Source of the DNA: Nitrospirota bacterium
Lineage (GTDB): Bacteria > Nitrospirota > Thermodesulfovibrionia > Thermodesulfovibrionales > UBA6898
Length of the DNA: 64,000 nucleotides
Direction: 5' to 3'
Assembly: GCA_016235245.1 (NCBI GenBank)
Contig: JACRLO010000009.1
Coordinates: 45,364-109,363, forward strand
The notes under the pieces are model-generated. The model saw only the letters and a program-made list of their open reading frames with translations, did no database searches and was not told the DNA's origin. Positions 1 to 7,637 of the stretch are shown in pieces. A program made the position numbers and the translations under genes. How positions within the stretch are numbered: position 1 is the first letter of the stretch; the number at the start of each line of letters is the position of its first letter.

Positions 1-2
1 TT

Positions 3-1001
3 CAGAGACGTCTTGATGAGCAGGCAGCAGAGTATACCACTCGCATCGAAGAGGCCAATCAGGCCAGGACCCAGTCTCTCGAACGGATTGATCAGCTTAC
101 CAACGAGTATGTTACACATTACCAAAAGGCTCTTATGCAACGGGAGCAATCAAAAAGGGACTGGGAAGCCCACCAGAGGCACGTTGAAGCATATGTTTCG
201 CAAATGCGCTACTTTTACAATTTCTGGACTGGATGGAACGCACGTGGCATGACCATGCCAAAGCTGCTCAAGAGTGGTCTCCAGGCGACCGCACTAATCC
301 TACTTGTTCTGATCGTTACCCTTTCGAGTTGTCACAAAGCCCATGCCGAGGACCAATTCAATCTCCTTGCCGTCTGCGATAGGAGCAGTTCGGCAGGTGG
401 GATCTCCTGCACAGCCGATGCACTCAATAATGCCGGAACCTATTGGATAAGAAAGGCAGATGATGCCGGCGGTGGAATATTCGAGCTGTTTCTGATTGAC
501 CAGGGCTTTGACACTGCTATAATCCTTTTTTCTGCTGAATACCCTGAAAAATTCCCCGGCCCTGTCAGTTCGCACAAAAAGAAATGGCGAAATGATTTTA
601 TACAGAGGCTAACCGATGTCACCAAGTCACTTCCCACAAACAAGGGCTCGGCTGTTGTCGAGGCGATCTATCGAGCGTCAATTCGGATGCCGGATAGAGG
701 TGAGAATCTTCTTTATATCCTCTCCGACATGCGCCAACAGAATAAGGACTTCAATTTCGAAAAGACTGTCCCTACAGACAAGGAGTTTCTTCGTTGGCTT
801 GATAAAAGCTCTATCAAACCTGCATTCAAGGCATCGACAAGTATCATTGCCTGTGGCATCCACCCCTATACTCCTGATCAAACAAGTCGTATGACCACTA
901 ATAACTATGATCGCTTATTGAAACTCTGGAGAGCCGTCTTCACACAATGGGGTGTGAAGGCTACCATCACCGAGGCATGCAGCCTCAAAACTACGGAATA
1001 G
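3..1001 (+). CDS. Coiled-coil, single-TM, VWA-like protein (5' partial)
   Basis: The reading frame is open from the window edge. The first ~80 codons encode a charged, Gln/Glu-rich coiled-coil-like stretch. A hydrophobic segment (LILLVLIVTLSSC) follows, then an exported domain. That domain has a MIDAS-like DRSSS after a hydrophobic strand (LLAVC) and a later ILSD, as in von Willebrand A folds. An internal ATG at 249 would give a lipoprotein-like signal (LSSC), but no good ribosome-binding site precedes it and the frame is continuous. I favour one protein with a cytoplasmic coiled coil and a periplasmic VWA-like domain. It is 12 bp upstream of the next gene, so probably co-transcribed. The VWA call rests on motif pattern only. 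Confidence 0.55.
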   Translation, partial: QRRLDEQAAEYTTRIEEANQARTQSLERIDQLTNEYVTHYQKALMQREQSKRDWEAHQRHVEAYVSQMRYFYNFWTGWNARGMTMPKLLKSGLQATALILLVLIVTLSSCHKAHAEDQFNLLAVCDRSSSAGGISCTADALNNAGTYWIRKADDAGGGIFELFLIDQGFDTAIILFSAEYPEKFPGPVSSHKKKWRNDFIQRLTDVTKSLPTNKGSAVVEAIYRASIRMPDRGENLLYILSDMRQQNKDFNFEKTVPTDKEFLRWLDKSSIKPAFKASTSIIACGIHPYTPDQTSRMTTNNYDRLLKLWRAVFTQWGVKATITEACSLKTTE

Positions 1002-1013
1002 GAGGAAAAGGTT

Positions 1014-1916
1014 ATGAAGAAGTCTCTGTTCATAGGTGGAGCACACAGGGGTGGTCAGGCAATTACCGTGGAGGCTCTGAAGACAGAGCCTCGCTACAAC
1101 CACGTGGCAATCGCTGACCCAAAAGAAGATAGAGCAGACCGTCTGATGCTCGACTGGAGAAGTCATGGTGTCGGCGCAACTGGTTATAAAGAGCCCTGTG
1201 AATCTGCGATCGAAAAGATCGAGGCTGATGAGGTCATCCTTGCCATAGACACGGTTGCTCCTATGTCTTCAGTACTTCGGAAAACCGATTTGCCGACCCA
1301 GTGGCAGCTGTTGGCCAGAGGTATCGGAACTCATGGCCCGGTTATTGGTCTTGCCGGCACTTTGATTAAGGGTGACACAGTTAGCCGGGAATCATCGGTG
1401 AGATTGATTGATGTCCTGAGCTCGTTCATTAGACCTCAAAGTTCCAGCCAGATAAGGATGAACCCGCTCAATGCGGATGGTCTGCACATTATGAGAAAGA
1501 AGATATCCGACCATACGGTCAGAAGGATTGGATTTCTGGACCGTGAGCCTGATGACATTAAGGGCGGACCGTTGAACATTCTTTGGGGGCAGAAGGAATA
1601 TCCTCTTCTCATTCAGAACAAACCCTCTGGAGAGAAGTGGAAAGAGGTAAAGGAGCAGGTCATGGAAGCAGATCTGCCCCACAATCTCGAAGGCAGCTCC
1701 GAATATGCAGTTGCGACAATTGGCAATAAGAATGTCGACTTCTTTGTTGTTGAGTCTGCTGGCAAACGGCGCTCAGTCAGGTTTCATATGCCGCTCATCC
1801 ATCTCCTTCAGGGCAACGCTGGCGAGAGCAGAAACTTAGGCCGACTCCTGGGCTCTGTGGCAGCAGGTCTTCTGGGTTTGGCCCCGGTCATGGCAGCCGC
1901 TGTTGTGACTGATTGA
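1014..1916 (+). CDS. Rossmann-like protein with hydrophobic C-terminus, function unknown
   Basis: 300 aa, started by ATG after a clear AGGAGG. The N-terminus has a beta strand then a glycine-rich turn (LFIGGAHRGGQA) and a second strand ending in acid (HVAIADPKED), the layout of a nucleotide-binding Rossmann fold. A second strand pair (EVILAIDT) follows. The C-terminal ~25 residues (LLGSVAAGLLGLAPVMAAAVV) are hydrophobic and could touch the membrane. It sits between the VWA-like gene and two small membrane genes, in the operon that ends with a VirD4/TraD-like ATPase. No specific family was recognised and the ligand is not predictable from sequence alone. Confidence 0.6.
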   Translation: MKKSLFIGGAHRGGQAITVEALKTEPRYNHVAIADPKEDRADRLMLDWRSHGVGATGYKEPCESAIEKIEADEVILAIDTVAPMSSVLRKTDLPTQWQLLARGIGTHGPVIGLAGTLIKGDTVSRESSVRLIDVLSSFIRPQSSSQIRMNPLNADGLHIMRKKISDHTVRRIGFLDREPDDIKGGPLNILWGQKEYPLLIQNKPSGEKWKEVKEQVMEADLPHNLEGSSEYAVATIGNKNVDFFVVESAGKRRSVRFHMPLIHLLQGNAGESRNLGRLLGSVAAGLLGLAPVMAAAVVTD

Positions 1917-1923
1917 AACCTGT

Positions 1924-1965
1924 CGATAACCCCAGGTTAATAACGGTCTTGTCCTGGGGTTATCG
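1924..1965. repeat. 13-bp perfect inverted repeat between genes
   Basis: CGATAACCCCAGG (1924-1936) is exactly complementary to CCTGGGGTTATCG (1953-1965), with a 16-nt loop. It lies between two co-directional genes. There is no T-run after it, so an intrinsic terminator is not supported; an mRNA processing or attenuation structure or a protein site is possible. Confidence 0.6.
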
Positions 1966-1974
1966 AACAATGCC

Positions 1975-2259
1975 ATGAATATAGCGAGGACAGCTCTAAA
2001 ATGGATACTTATTTTTGCGGCAATAACATACCTCATGCGGCATCTCCACTTCAGGGAATCTGAGATGCTCTTAGTTGTGACAATTATTATATTGATATTA
2101 GCTCTTATGCTTATGAAGAAATGGTTCCCATTTGCCTTTAACGTAATGAAGAGTTTAGCTCTCTGGAGTGTCAGATCATTGGCATCGGTGCTTTGGCAAA
2201 AAAAGGAGCGAAAGGGTGGAGCAAGTGTGCGCTCACAGCGACTAAGGTGGAGGCCATAA
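1975..2259 (+). CDS. Small membrane protein
   Basis: 94 aa. Two hydrophobic segments (around residues 8-20 and 30-45, e.g. MLLVVTIIILILALMLM) are followed by a basic tail rich in Lys/Arg, suggesting a two-TM inner-membrane protein with cytoplasmic C-terminus. The ribosome-binding site is weak. The stop codon lies one base before the start of the next gene, so translation is probably coupled. Unknown function; the context is the VirD4/TraD-like cluster. Confidence 0.5.
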   Translation: MNIARTALKWILIFAAITYLMRHLHFRESEMLLVVTIIILILALMLMKKWFPFAFNVMKSLALWSVRSLASVLWQKKERKGGASVRSQRLRWRP

Positions 2260-2260
2260 C

Positions 2261-2620
2261 ATGTTTTTGACCGGGAACGTCAGAACCAGAAGGCAGATGA
2301 TCTCTTTTTTATACCATCTGGCGGTTTTGACAGTCAGTCTCCTTGGAATAAGCGCAGGCATTAATCTGATGTTCTACCTATTGGCTTTTCATCTGCTCAC
2401 GTTCCGGGTTATCCCGATAGTGCGCCTGATACAGGAAGCTCTCATACCAGAGGCCGTCTGCTTTGCCTGCGGACAGGAAGTGGAGCTTGTGAACCAGTAC
2501 CGCTGCGGTTGCGGTTATATCTCTCCCAGAGAGAGACACATTTTCAGTCCCTGTCCATTATGCGGGCAATCTTTCTTGTGGATTGTCTGTCCTGCCTGTG
2601 AGACATCAATCCTGATATGA
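2261..2620 (+). CDS. Membrane protein with double zinc ribbon
   Basis: 119 aa. Hydrophobic segments at about residues 15-60 are followed by four Cys-x-x-Cys or Cys-x-Cys knuckles: CFAC, CGCG, CPLC and CPAC. These form two zinc ribbons at the C-terminus. GGAGG precedes the ATG, which almost touches the previous stop. Double zinc ribbons usually mediate protein or nucleic-acid contacts. Here the protein could tether a partner to the membrane beside the following ATPase, but that role is inferred from context only. Confidence 0.6.
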   Translation: MFLTGNVRTRRQMISFLYHLAVLTVSLLGISAGINLMFYLLAFHLLTFRVIPIVRLIQEALIPEAVCFACGQEVELVNQYRCGCGYISPRERHIFSPCPLCGQSFLWIVCPACETSILI

Positions 2621-2635
2621 ATGGGGTGAAAGGCG

Positions 2636-5557
2636 ATGGGCATTATTGAAGAGAAAAGAAAGAAAATCCTAAGGGAGATGGAGGCAGGGCGTGGTTCAGC
2701 AATAATCTTTCCCCATCCTGTGTCACTGGAGCCACCATATTTGCCGTTTAATCTGCAGGCGAGGAAGGCCTCTATTTTTGAATCCATTTTCAATCGCATA
2801 TCTGAGGATCATCCAGTTGGATCGAATCCAGCCCAGGCACGCATTTCTCGCCTGAATTGCATACGCATTAAGCCCTCAAGAGAAGACAAAAACAGCATAG
2901 ATACTGCCGAACAGTTTCTCATATCGCTGCCGTCTGAAAGTCCAATTGCCTTTGAAATCATCGGTTCCAATAGGAAAGTTAGTTATCAGGTCATTGTTGC
3001 CGAAAATCAGTGTTCTCAGACGGTTTCTCACATAAGATCTCATTTTCCAGAGGCAGATGTCTCTATTGATAAAGATCTTGTCTCTGGCTTATCATCACGT
3101 TCCGTAGCACGCGCCTATCGCCTTATAGCCTCACCGTTTTTTGTCCTGTCTTCAGTTGCCGATTCCTCTCTCGACCCTTTGCGGAGCCTCTTTGGTCTTC
3201 TGAGTGAGCTTGACCAAGGCCGGGCAGGGATTCTTCAGGTTCTCTTTGCCCCTGTTGCCAATGATTGGAAGGACAATATGAGACGAGCCTCAAGAAGTCC
3301 CTATGACCCAGCGCAGTCTCCCTTTGTCGACCTGCCGGGTCTGCCCAAGATTGTGGACAAGAAGACTACCAAACCGCTCTTTGCTGTCAGTCTCAGGATG
3401 CTGGCTTCTGACAAGGCCCTCCTTGTATCCATGGAGCAGTTTTTGAGACAGTTTGATAACGCTGAAACCGGATTGACGGGTATTCCCGGTATCTATCCGA
3501 TCGAAAGCATTCAGGCACGTAACAGCTTTGTTCATGGGTCTCTGTTAAACTCGGCAGAACTTTCATATTTTGTCCATTTACCGGCACCTGAGATTCTCGA
3601 ATCGATGCCTGCTATTGAACAGGCAGTGAAGTCCTATCCGGTTCCCGAAGAATACCTCTCAGGAGGACCGGTCCTCGGAACAAACACCTATAGAGGCACA
3701 AAAAAGTCTGTGTGCCATAGCAGACATCTTCCGAACCAGCACGTCTATGAATCCGGAAAATCCGGTTTTGGAAAGTCTAACCTAATCCTGACGACTGTAA
3801 TGCAGAGGATCAACAATGGAGACGGCGTATGTGTTTTCGATCCCCACGGTGCCCTAATCAGGCACGGTATCCTGCCCAGAATTTCGAAAATGAGAGTCGA
3901 AGATGTGATCTACTTCAATGCCGGAGACTTTGAGCATCCCATGGCTGTCAATCCTCTGGCACATAACGGGACGAAGATTGAGAAGGAACATATCCGTACA
4001 GACCTCCTCAGCTTTTTTGAAGACCTCTTTGGAACATCGCTGGGCGTAAATGTTCAGCACACCCTAAATTTTATCATCATTACACTCCTTCACTATAAAG
4101 ACTCTACCCTCTCTGACATGGAAAGGCTCATGATCGATAAGAATTGGAGGCAGAAGGTTCTTGAAGATATTGATGACGAGCGTATTCAATCATTTTGGGA
4201 GCATGAATTCCCTCTATTGGAGAAGCGGGGAGTCATAACTACTATTACGAACAAGCTCAGCCCGCTCATCCTACCAGGCAGTACTATTGGACCGATGCTT
4301 GCCAGCCGTGAGAACAAAGTGGATTTTCTCGATGTCATGAATAAACGGAAAGTGTTACTCTGCGACCTTTCACATGGAGATATAGGAAAACGCAACAGTC
4401 AACTGCTCGGTAAGTTGCTGGTGTCAAAGCTCCAGATTTCCGCAATGATGCGTGAGGGCGATGGCAGGAGCCCAGACTTCTACTGCTATATCGACGAATT
4501 CCAGCATATGATCTGTCCCAGCATGGCCGATATCTTAAGTGGCGCACGAAAGTACGGTCTTCATTTGTGGCTTGCAAATCAGATGATCGGGGACATTCCA
4601 GACTACATCATGCGTCACGTTTTTAATGCCTCGACCCTGATTTTTTTTGCAACTGATTCTCCGTCGGATCAGCTGTTTGCCGAAAAAACACTCTCCCGCC
4701 GCTTCAAGGCAGAGGAGTTCGGCCGTCTCAGGAAGGGTGAGACGTATCTGAAGATGGTTGGGTCTGTCTTCAATATGACGACAGAGCTTGCGCCTGAGCC
4801 TCCATCTGTTCAGTATACGAACGAAATCATTGCCCTTTCCCGTTCCAGATATACCATTACAAAAGACTCTTCCAGAACTGAGACCGGGAAAACAGATAAA
4901 ACGACAAGGTCTGCACAGCCGAAGGAATCGGCGAGCGTCAGGTCAAAGGCTGCTACAGATATCTCAGTTTCTGAGAGGACTTTTCTGGAGTGCCTGTTCC
5001 AGAATCCGACGCTTTCTGTGACCGCTATCTACAGAAACCAGAAACTGAGTGCCTACATGGGAGATAAGCTCAAAAGGATGCTGAAAGAAAAGAGACTTGT
5101 CGAAGAGATGACAACCCATCTGGGCTCAGGATCCAGGCTTGCCAAATTCCTTATCCTTACTTCAAAGGGGTTCGATGCATTGAGCCTGAATTTCGATAGC
5201 GGCAAAGGCGGCCCCCTGCATCGTTACTGGCAGTCAGTAATAAGGCTTTATGCCGAAAATGCAGGCTACGATACGCTGATTGAGGAGTCAATCAGTGGGA
5301 GCAAGGAGTCAGTTGATATCGGACTTCGGAAAGACGGCAATAGGCTTGCTGTAGAGATCTCAGTGACCAACAGGGCAGAGTATGAACTGAGCAATGCCAT
5401 TAAGTGCATGGCAGCAGGATACTCAAAGCTCATATTCCTTTTCCTGGATGAGAGCAAGATGAAGGCTTTTGGAGAGCTGATCACTGTGCGCTTTACTGAA
5501 GAAGACCTTTCAAAGATATCAATGGGACTCTTATATGATTTCTGCCGATTCTTTTGA
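2636..5557 (+). CDS. VirD4/TraD-like (TraG/FtsK superfamily) ATPase with nuclease-like C-terminus
   Basis: 973 aa. Residues ~1-360 form a domain without clear motifs. A Walker A (GKSGFGKSN, ~residue 374) and a VFDPHG strand follow, and the Walker B is YCYIDEFQH (~615). This is the arrangement of type IV coupling proteins and related DNA-pumping ATPases. No N-terminal TM pair is evident, so membrane contact may come from the small membrane proteins just upstream. After ~770 a winged-helix-like segment is followed by a C-terminal domain with VDIGL then LAVEIS (~890-906). This resembles a PD-(D/E)xK nuclease core in which the usual Lys is replaced by Ser. It closes the operon before excisionase and integrase. 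A conjugation or DNA-processing role is likely; no relaxase or T4SS genes are visible in the window. Confidence 0.75.
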   Translation: MGIIEEKRKKILREMEAGRGSAIIFPHPVSLEPPYLPFNLQARKASIFESIFNRISEDHPVGSNPAQARISRLNCIRIKPSREDKNSIDTAEQFLISLPSESPIAFEIIGSNRKVSYQVIVAENQCSQTVSHIRSHFPEADVSIDKDLVSGLSSRSVARAYRLIASPFFVLSSVADSSLDPLRSLFGLLSELDQGRAGILQVLFAPVANDWKDNMRRASRSPYDPAQSPFVDLPGLPKIVDKKTTKPLFAVSLRMLASDKALLVSMEQFLRQFDNAETGLTGIPGIYPIESIQARNSFVHGSLLNSAELSYFVHLPAPEILESMPAIEQAVKSYPVPEEYLSGGPVLGTNTYRGTKKSVCHSRHLPNQHVYESGKSGFGKSNLILTTVMQRINNGDGVCVFDPHGALIRHGILPRISKMRVEDVIYFNAGDFEHPMAVNPLAHNGTKIEKEHIRTDLLSFFEDLFGTSLGVNVQHTLNFIIITLLHYKDSTLSDMERLMIDKNWRQKVLEDIDDERIQSFWEHEFPLLEKRGVITTITNKLSPLILPGSTIGPMLASRENKVDFLDVMNKRKVLLCDLSHGDIGKRNSQLLGKLLVSKLQISAMMREGDGRSPDFYCYIDEFQHMICPSMADILSGARKYGLHLWLANQMIGDIPDYIMRHVFNASTLIFFATDSPSDQLFAEKTLSRRFKAEEFGRLRKGETYLKMVGSVFNMTTELAPEPPSVQYTNEIIALSRSRYTITKDSSRTETGKTDKTTRSAQPKESASVRSKAATDISVSERTFLECLFQNPTLSVTAIYRNQKLSAYMGDKLKRMLKEKRLVEEMTTHLGSGSRLAKFLILTSKGFDALSLNFDSGKGGPLHRYWQSVIRLYAENAGYDTLIEESISGSKESVDIGLRKDGNRLAVEISVTNRAEYELSNAIKCMAAGYSKLIFLFLDESKMKAFGELITVRFTEEDLSKISMGLLYDFCRFF

Positions 5558-5631
5558 AATATCAATATGTTCTGCGATTTCGGGCAGAAATATATACCTA
5601 TTTAGAAACCAGAAATAAGACAGAATGGCAT

Positions 5632-5862
5632 ATGAAACTCATAACAATACAAGAGCTCGCCGAACTGCTCAAAGTAAAACCCAAGACTCTGTACCAGTGG
5701 GCTGAGTTAAGGCAGATCCCTTTTCTGAAGCTCAATGGAGCCTTACGCTTTGATCTTGATGATATAGAAAAATGGCTTGCCAGCTGTAAAAAGAGCAATG
5801 GTAGCGGTTATAATCAAATTACCAAAACCGTTGCCAGTAGCCCCAGGAAAGGAGGCAATTAA
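5632..5862 (+). CDS. Excisionase-like MerR/HTH_17 protein
   Basis: 76 aa from the ATG at 5632; an in-frame upstream ATG at 5554 would add 26 unlikely residues and overlap the preceding gene. The sequence (LAELLKVKPKTLYQWAELRQIPFLKL, here broken by convention, then an FDLDDIEKWL end) is the winged helix-turn-helix of small excisionases. It lies 2 bp before the integrase gene, the usual xis-int order. It probably bends att DNA and sets the direction of recombination. Confidence 0.75.
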   Translation: MKLITIQELAELLKVKPKTLYQWAELRQIPFLKLNGALRFDLDDIEKWLASCKKSNGSGYNQITKTVASSPRKGGN

Positions 5863-5864
5863 GT

Positions 5865-6959
5865 ATGGGGCTTTACCTGAGAGGTAAAATTTACTGGTTC
5901 AAGATTAACACAAATGAAGGCCGCATCCAGCGATCAACTGGAACTGCCAATAAAAGACTGGCAGAAAATATTTATGCCAAGGCCAAAACTGAGGTTGTTG
6001 AGGGCAGATGGTTCAAAGAACAGGAGATAAAATCTGATCCCTCTTTTCAGGAATTGGCAGAAGAGTATGAAAATTGGATGCAGGGCAGGTATAGATCTAA
6101 TTTCAAGGTCTATTTGATCAGTCAACTCAAAGAGCGTTTTAGGGATTATAGCTTGTCGATGATAAGCGTGCGTGAGCTTGAAAAATTACAGTCAGAAAAA
6201 TTGAAGGCGGGAAAACATCAGAAAATGATAGATGGAAAAATTCAAAATGTGCCAAACAAGCCGGCAACTATCAATCGATTTCTTGCTGTTATTGCTCACA
6301 TGTTCACGAAGGCTGCTGACTGGAAAATGATCGACAGGGCCAATATCCCGAAAATCAAAATGCTCAAGGAAAACAACAAACGTCTTCGGTATCTCTCCAA
6401 GGAAGAGTGCTCGGAATTGATAGCAGCCTGTGATCCTCATTTAAGACCTATCGTGATTACCGCTCTCAACACAGGAATGAGAAAGCAGGAAATCCTGGGT
6501 CTAAAGTGGGATGCTAATGTTGATCTCAAGCATGGTTTTATTCTGCTATCTATCACAAAGAATGGGGAGCGCAGAGAAATTCCGATTAATGCTACGCTCA
6601 GGAATGCCTTGCAGAGTATGCAAAGAAGGCTGGATGTAAAGTATGTTTTTTTCGATCCAATAAGCGGTAAACCATATCAAGAGGTTAAGAAGAGTTTTGC
6701 AACGGCGCTACGACGGGCCAAAATTCAGGATTTCCATTTTCATGACCTTCGCCATACCTTTGCATCTCAGTTAGTCATGGCCGGTATAGACCTGGTAACA
6801 GTAAAAGAATTATTGGGTCATGCCGATATAAAAATGACTTTGCGGTATGCGCATCTCGCCCCCAGTCACAAGGTCAAGGCGGTGGAAATCTATGACCGAA
6901 GCATGTCTGGCTACAATTTGGCTACAGTGCCTACTGAATCTAAAGTTGCAACCTTGTAA
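5865..6959 (+). CDS. Tyrosine recombinase (integrase) of element 1
   Basis: 364 aa, with an AAAGGAGG ribosome-binding site. Residues ~1-60 resemble an Arm-DNA-binding domain, ~60-170 a SAM-like core-binding domain, and ~185-345 the catalytic domain. Catalytic residues seen: Arg in NTGMRKQEIL, the HDLRHTFA box (His-x-x-Arg), LLGHADI (third His), and Tyr in TLRYAHLAP. The stop lies 13 bp from the displaced tRNA-Ala 3' fragment, so this enzyme almost certainly used that tRNA. It is clearly homologous to the integrase at the other end of element 2. Confidence 0.9.
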   Translation: MGLYLRGKIYWFKINTNEGRIQRSTGTANKRLAENIYAKAKTEVVEGRWFKEQEIKSDPSFQELAEEYENWMQGRYRSNFKVYLISQLKERFRDYSLSMISVRELEKLQSEKLKAGKHQKMIDGKIQNVPNKPATINRFLAVIAHMFTKAADWKMIDRANIPKIKMLKENNKRLRYLSKEECSELIAACDPHLRPIVITALNTGMRKQEILGLKWDANVDLKHGFILLSITKNGERREIPINATLRNALQSMQRRLDVKYVFFDPISGKPYQEVKKSFATALRRAKIQDFHFHDLRHTFASQLVMAGIDLVTVKELLGHADIKMTLRYAHLAPSHKVKAVEIYDRSMSGYNLATVPTESKVATL

Positions 6960-6972
6960 GTCATTGATAAAT

Positions 6973-7020
6973 ATGGTGGAGCTGATCGGGATCGAACCGA
7001 CGACCTCTTGAATGCCATTC
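6973..7020. repeat. attL: displaced tRNA-Ala 3' fragment
   Basis: 48 bp identical to 63035-63082. It contains the minus-strand sequence from the CCA end through the T arm and variable loop into the anticodon stem of tRNA-Ala(GGC). Identity stops at 7020/7021, before the anticodon stem is completed, so this is not a working tRNA. It marks the junction of elements 1 and 2. Confidence 0.85.
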
Positions 7021-7288
7021 GTTCAAAGGGGATTTTCAGAGAGCCTGTAAATACCACTGAAAAGCGCTCCAGGAGTGAGTTTGAGGCAGATTGATGTTTC
7101 GATATGGAACTATCTATTTTGATCATTTCTGTCCAATTTTTCTTACACTTTTCTGACAGTCCCTGATCGCAGCTGACCTTTCCGGGTTCAGCCATGGGTA
7201 ATCCATTTCATCGGTTATACCATGAATCACCATCGGGATATAGATTGTATACGAGCATCTCTCTTCCCTATTAATCCAATACATAACC
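7021..7288. other. Left terminal segment of element 2, no gene seen
   Basis: About 270 bp between the attL core and the IS3 remnant. No open frame with a ribosome-binding site was found. It holds one candidate integrase arm site (7140-7161) and otherwise nothing recognisable. Confidence 0.5.
7140..7161 (+). repeat. Candidate integrase arm-type site, left arm
   Basis: 22 bp matching 62970-62991 at 21 positions in the same orientation. In the excised circle the two copies would flank the att core, one about 44 bp to its left and one about 120 bp to its right. That is the arrangement of arm-binding sites in attP. This is inference from position and similarity. Confidence 0.35.
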
Positions 7289-7494
7289 TATTTCAGCAGT
7301 CTCAAGAAGGAAAGAAACGGAAGGCGGATATATCGGACCAGGGAAGAAGCCCGTTCAGATATATTTGATTACATCGAGGTGTTCTGCAACAGGACAAGGC
7401 GTCATAGCGATCTCGGTCAGGTGAGTCCCAGTGAGTTTGAAAAGGCGGCTGCCAGTGGTAGTCTATGAGTGTCTACTGAACGAGGGGAACTCCA
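7289..7494 (+). mobile_element. IS3-family remnant: 3' end of orfB plus right inverted repeat
   Basis: A frame ending at TGA 7466-7468 encodes the typical C-terminus of IS3-group transposases: FSSLKKER, then YRTREEARSDIFDYIEVF, then RRHSDLG and SPSEFEKAA. The DDE core and everything upstream are missing. Right after the stop, 7469-7494 matches the terminal repeat of the other IS3 remnant (40628-40653) at 20 of 26 positions. It is a dead fragment. Confidence 0.8.
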
Positions 7495-7511
7495 ACATCG
7501 AAAAAAACTTC

Positions 7512-7541
7512 TTGACAGAAGTATATTTTTTTGGGTAGGGT
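7512..7541 (+). promoter_or_regulatory. Possible promoter upstream of giant gene 1
   Basis: TTGACA at 7512-7517 and, 18 bp on, TAGGGT (7536-7541) as a weak -10. It lies about 95 bp upstream of the GTG start of the 3423-aa protein gene. The -35 is perfect but the -10 is poor. Confidence 0.3.
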
Positions 7542-7637
7542 TATTCCCAAGCAACCGGCAGAGTTGCACAAGCATTTTCAAGGGAATCTACTTTTCAATA
7601 CAGATTAAAAGACTTACGTTGACTTGCGGAGGGGTAA

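Larger units (their letters stand above)
1..7020. mobile_element. Right part of integrative element 1
   Basis: Only the right end is in the window. It carries a VirD4/TraD-like ATPase module followed by an excisionase-like gene and a tyrosine integrase that stops 13 bp before a 48-bp copy of the 3' part of tRNA-Ala. Element 2 inserted later at the same tRNA and displaced this copy. The left boundary is outside the window. Confidence 0.6.

Noticed and set aside
6911..7195. Minus-strand 94-codon frame across the attL tRNA fragment
   Set aside because: It reads through tRNA-derived sequence into the integrase 3' end, a common false gene at tRNA att sites.
7542..7637. Possible riboswitch in the leader of giant gene 1 (two small hairpins)
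   Set aside because: Checked against the c-di-GMP and cobalamin aptamer patterns I know; conserved cores are absent.
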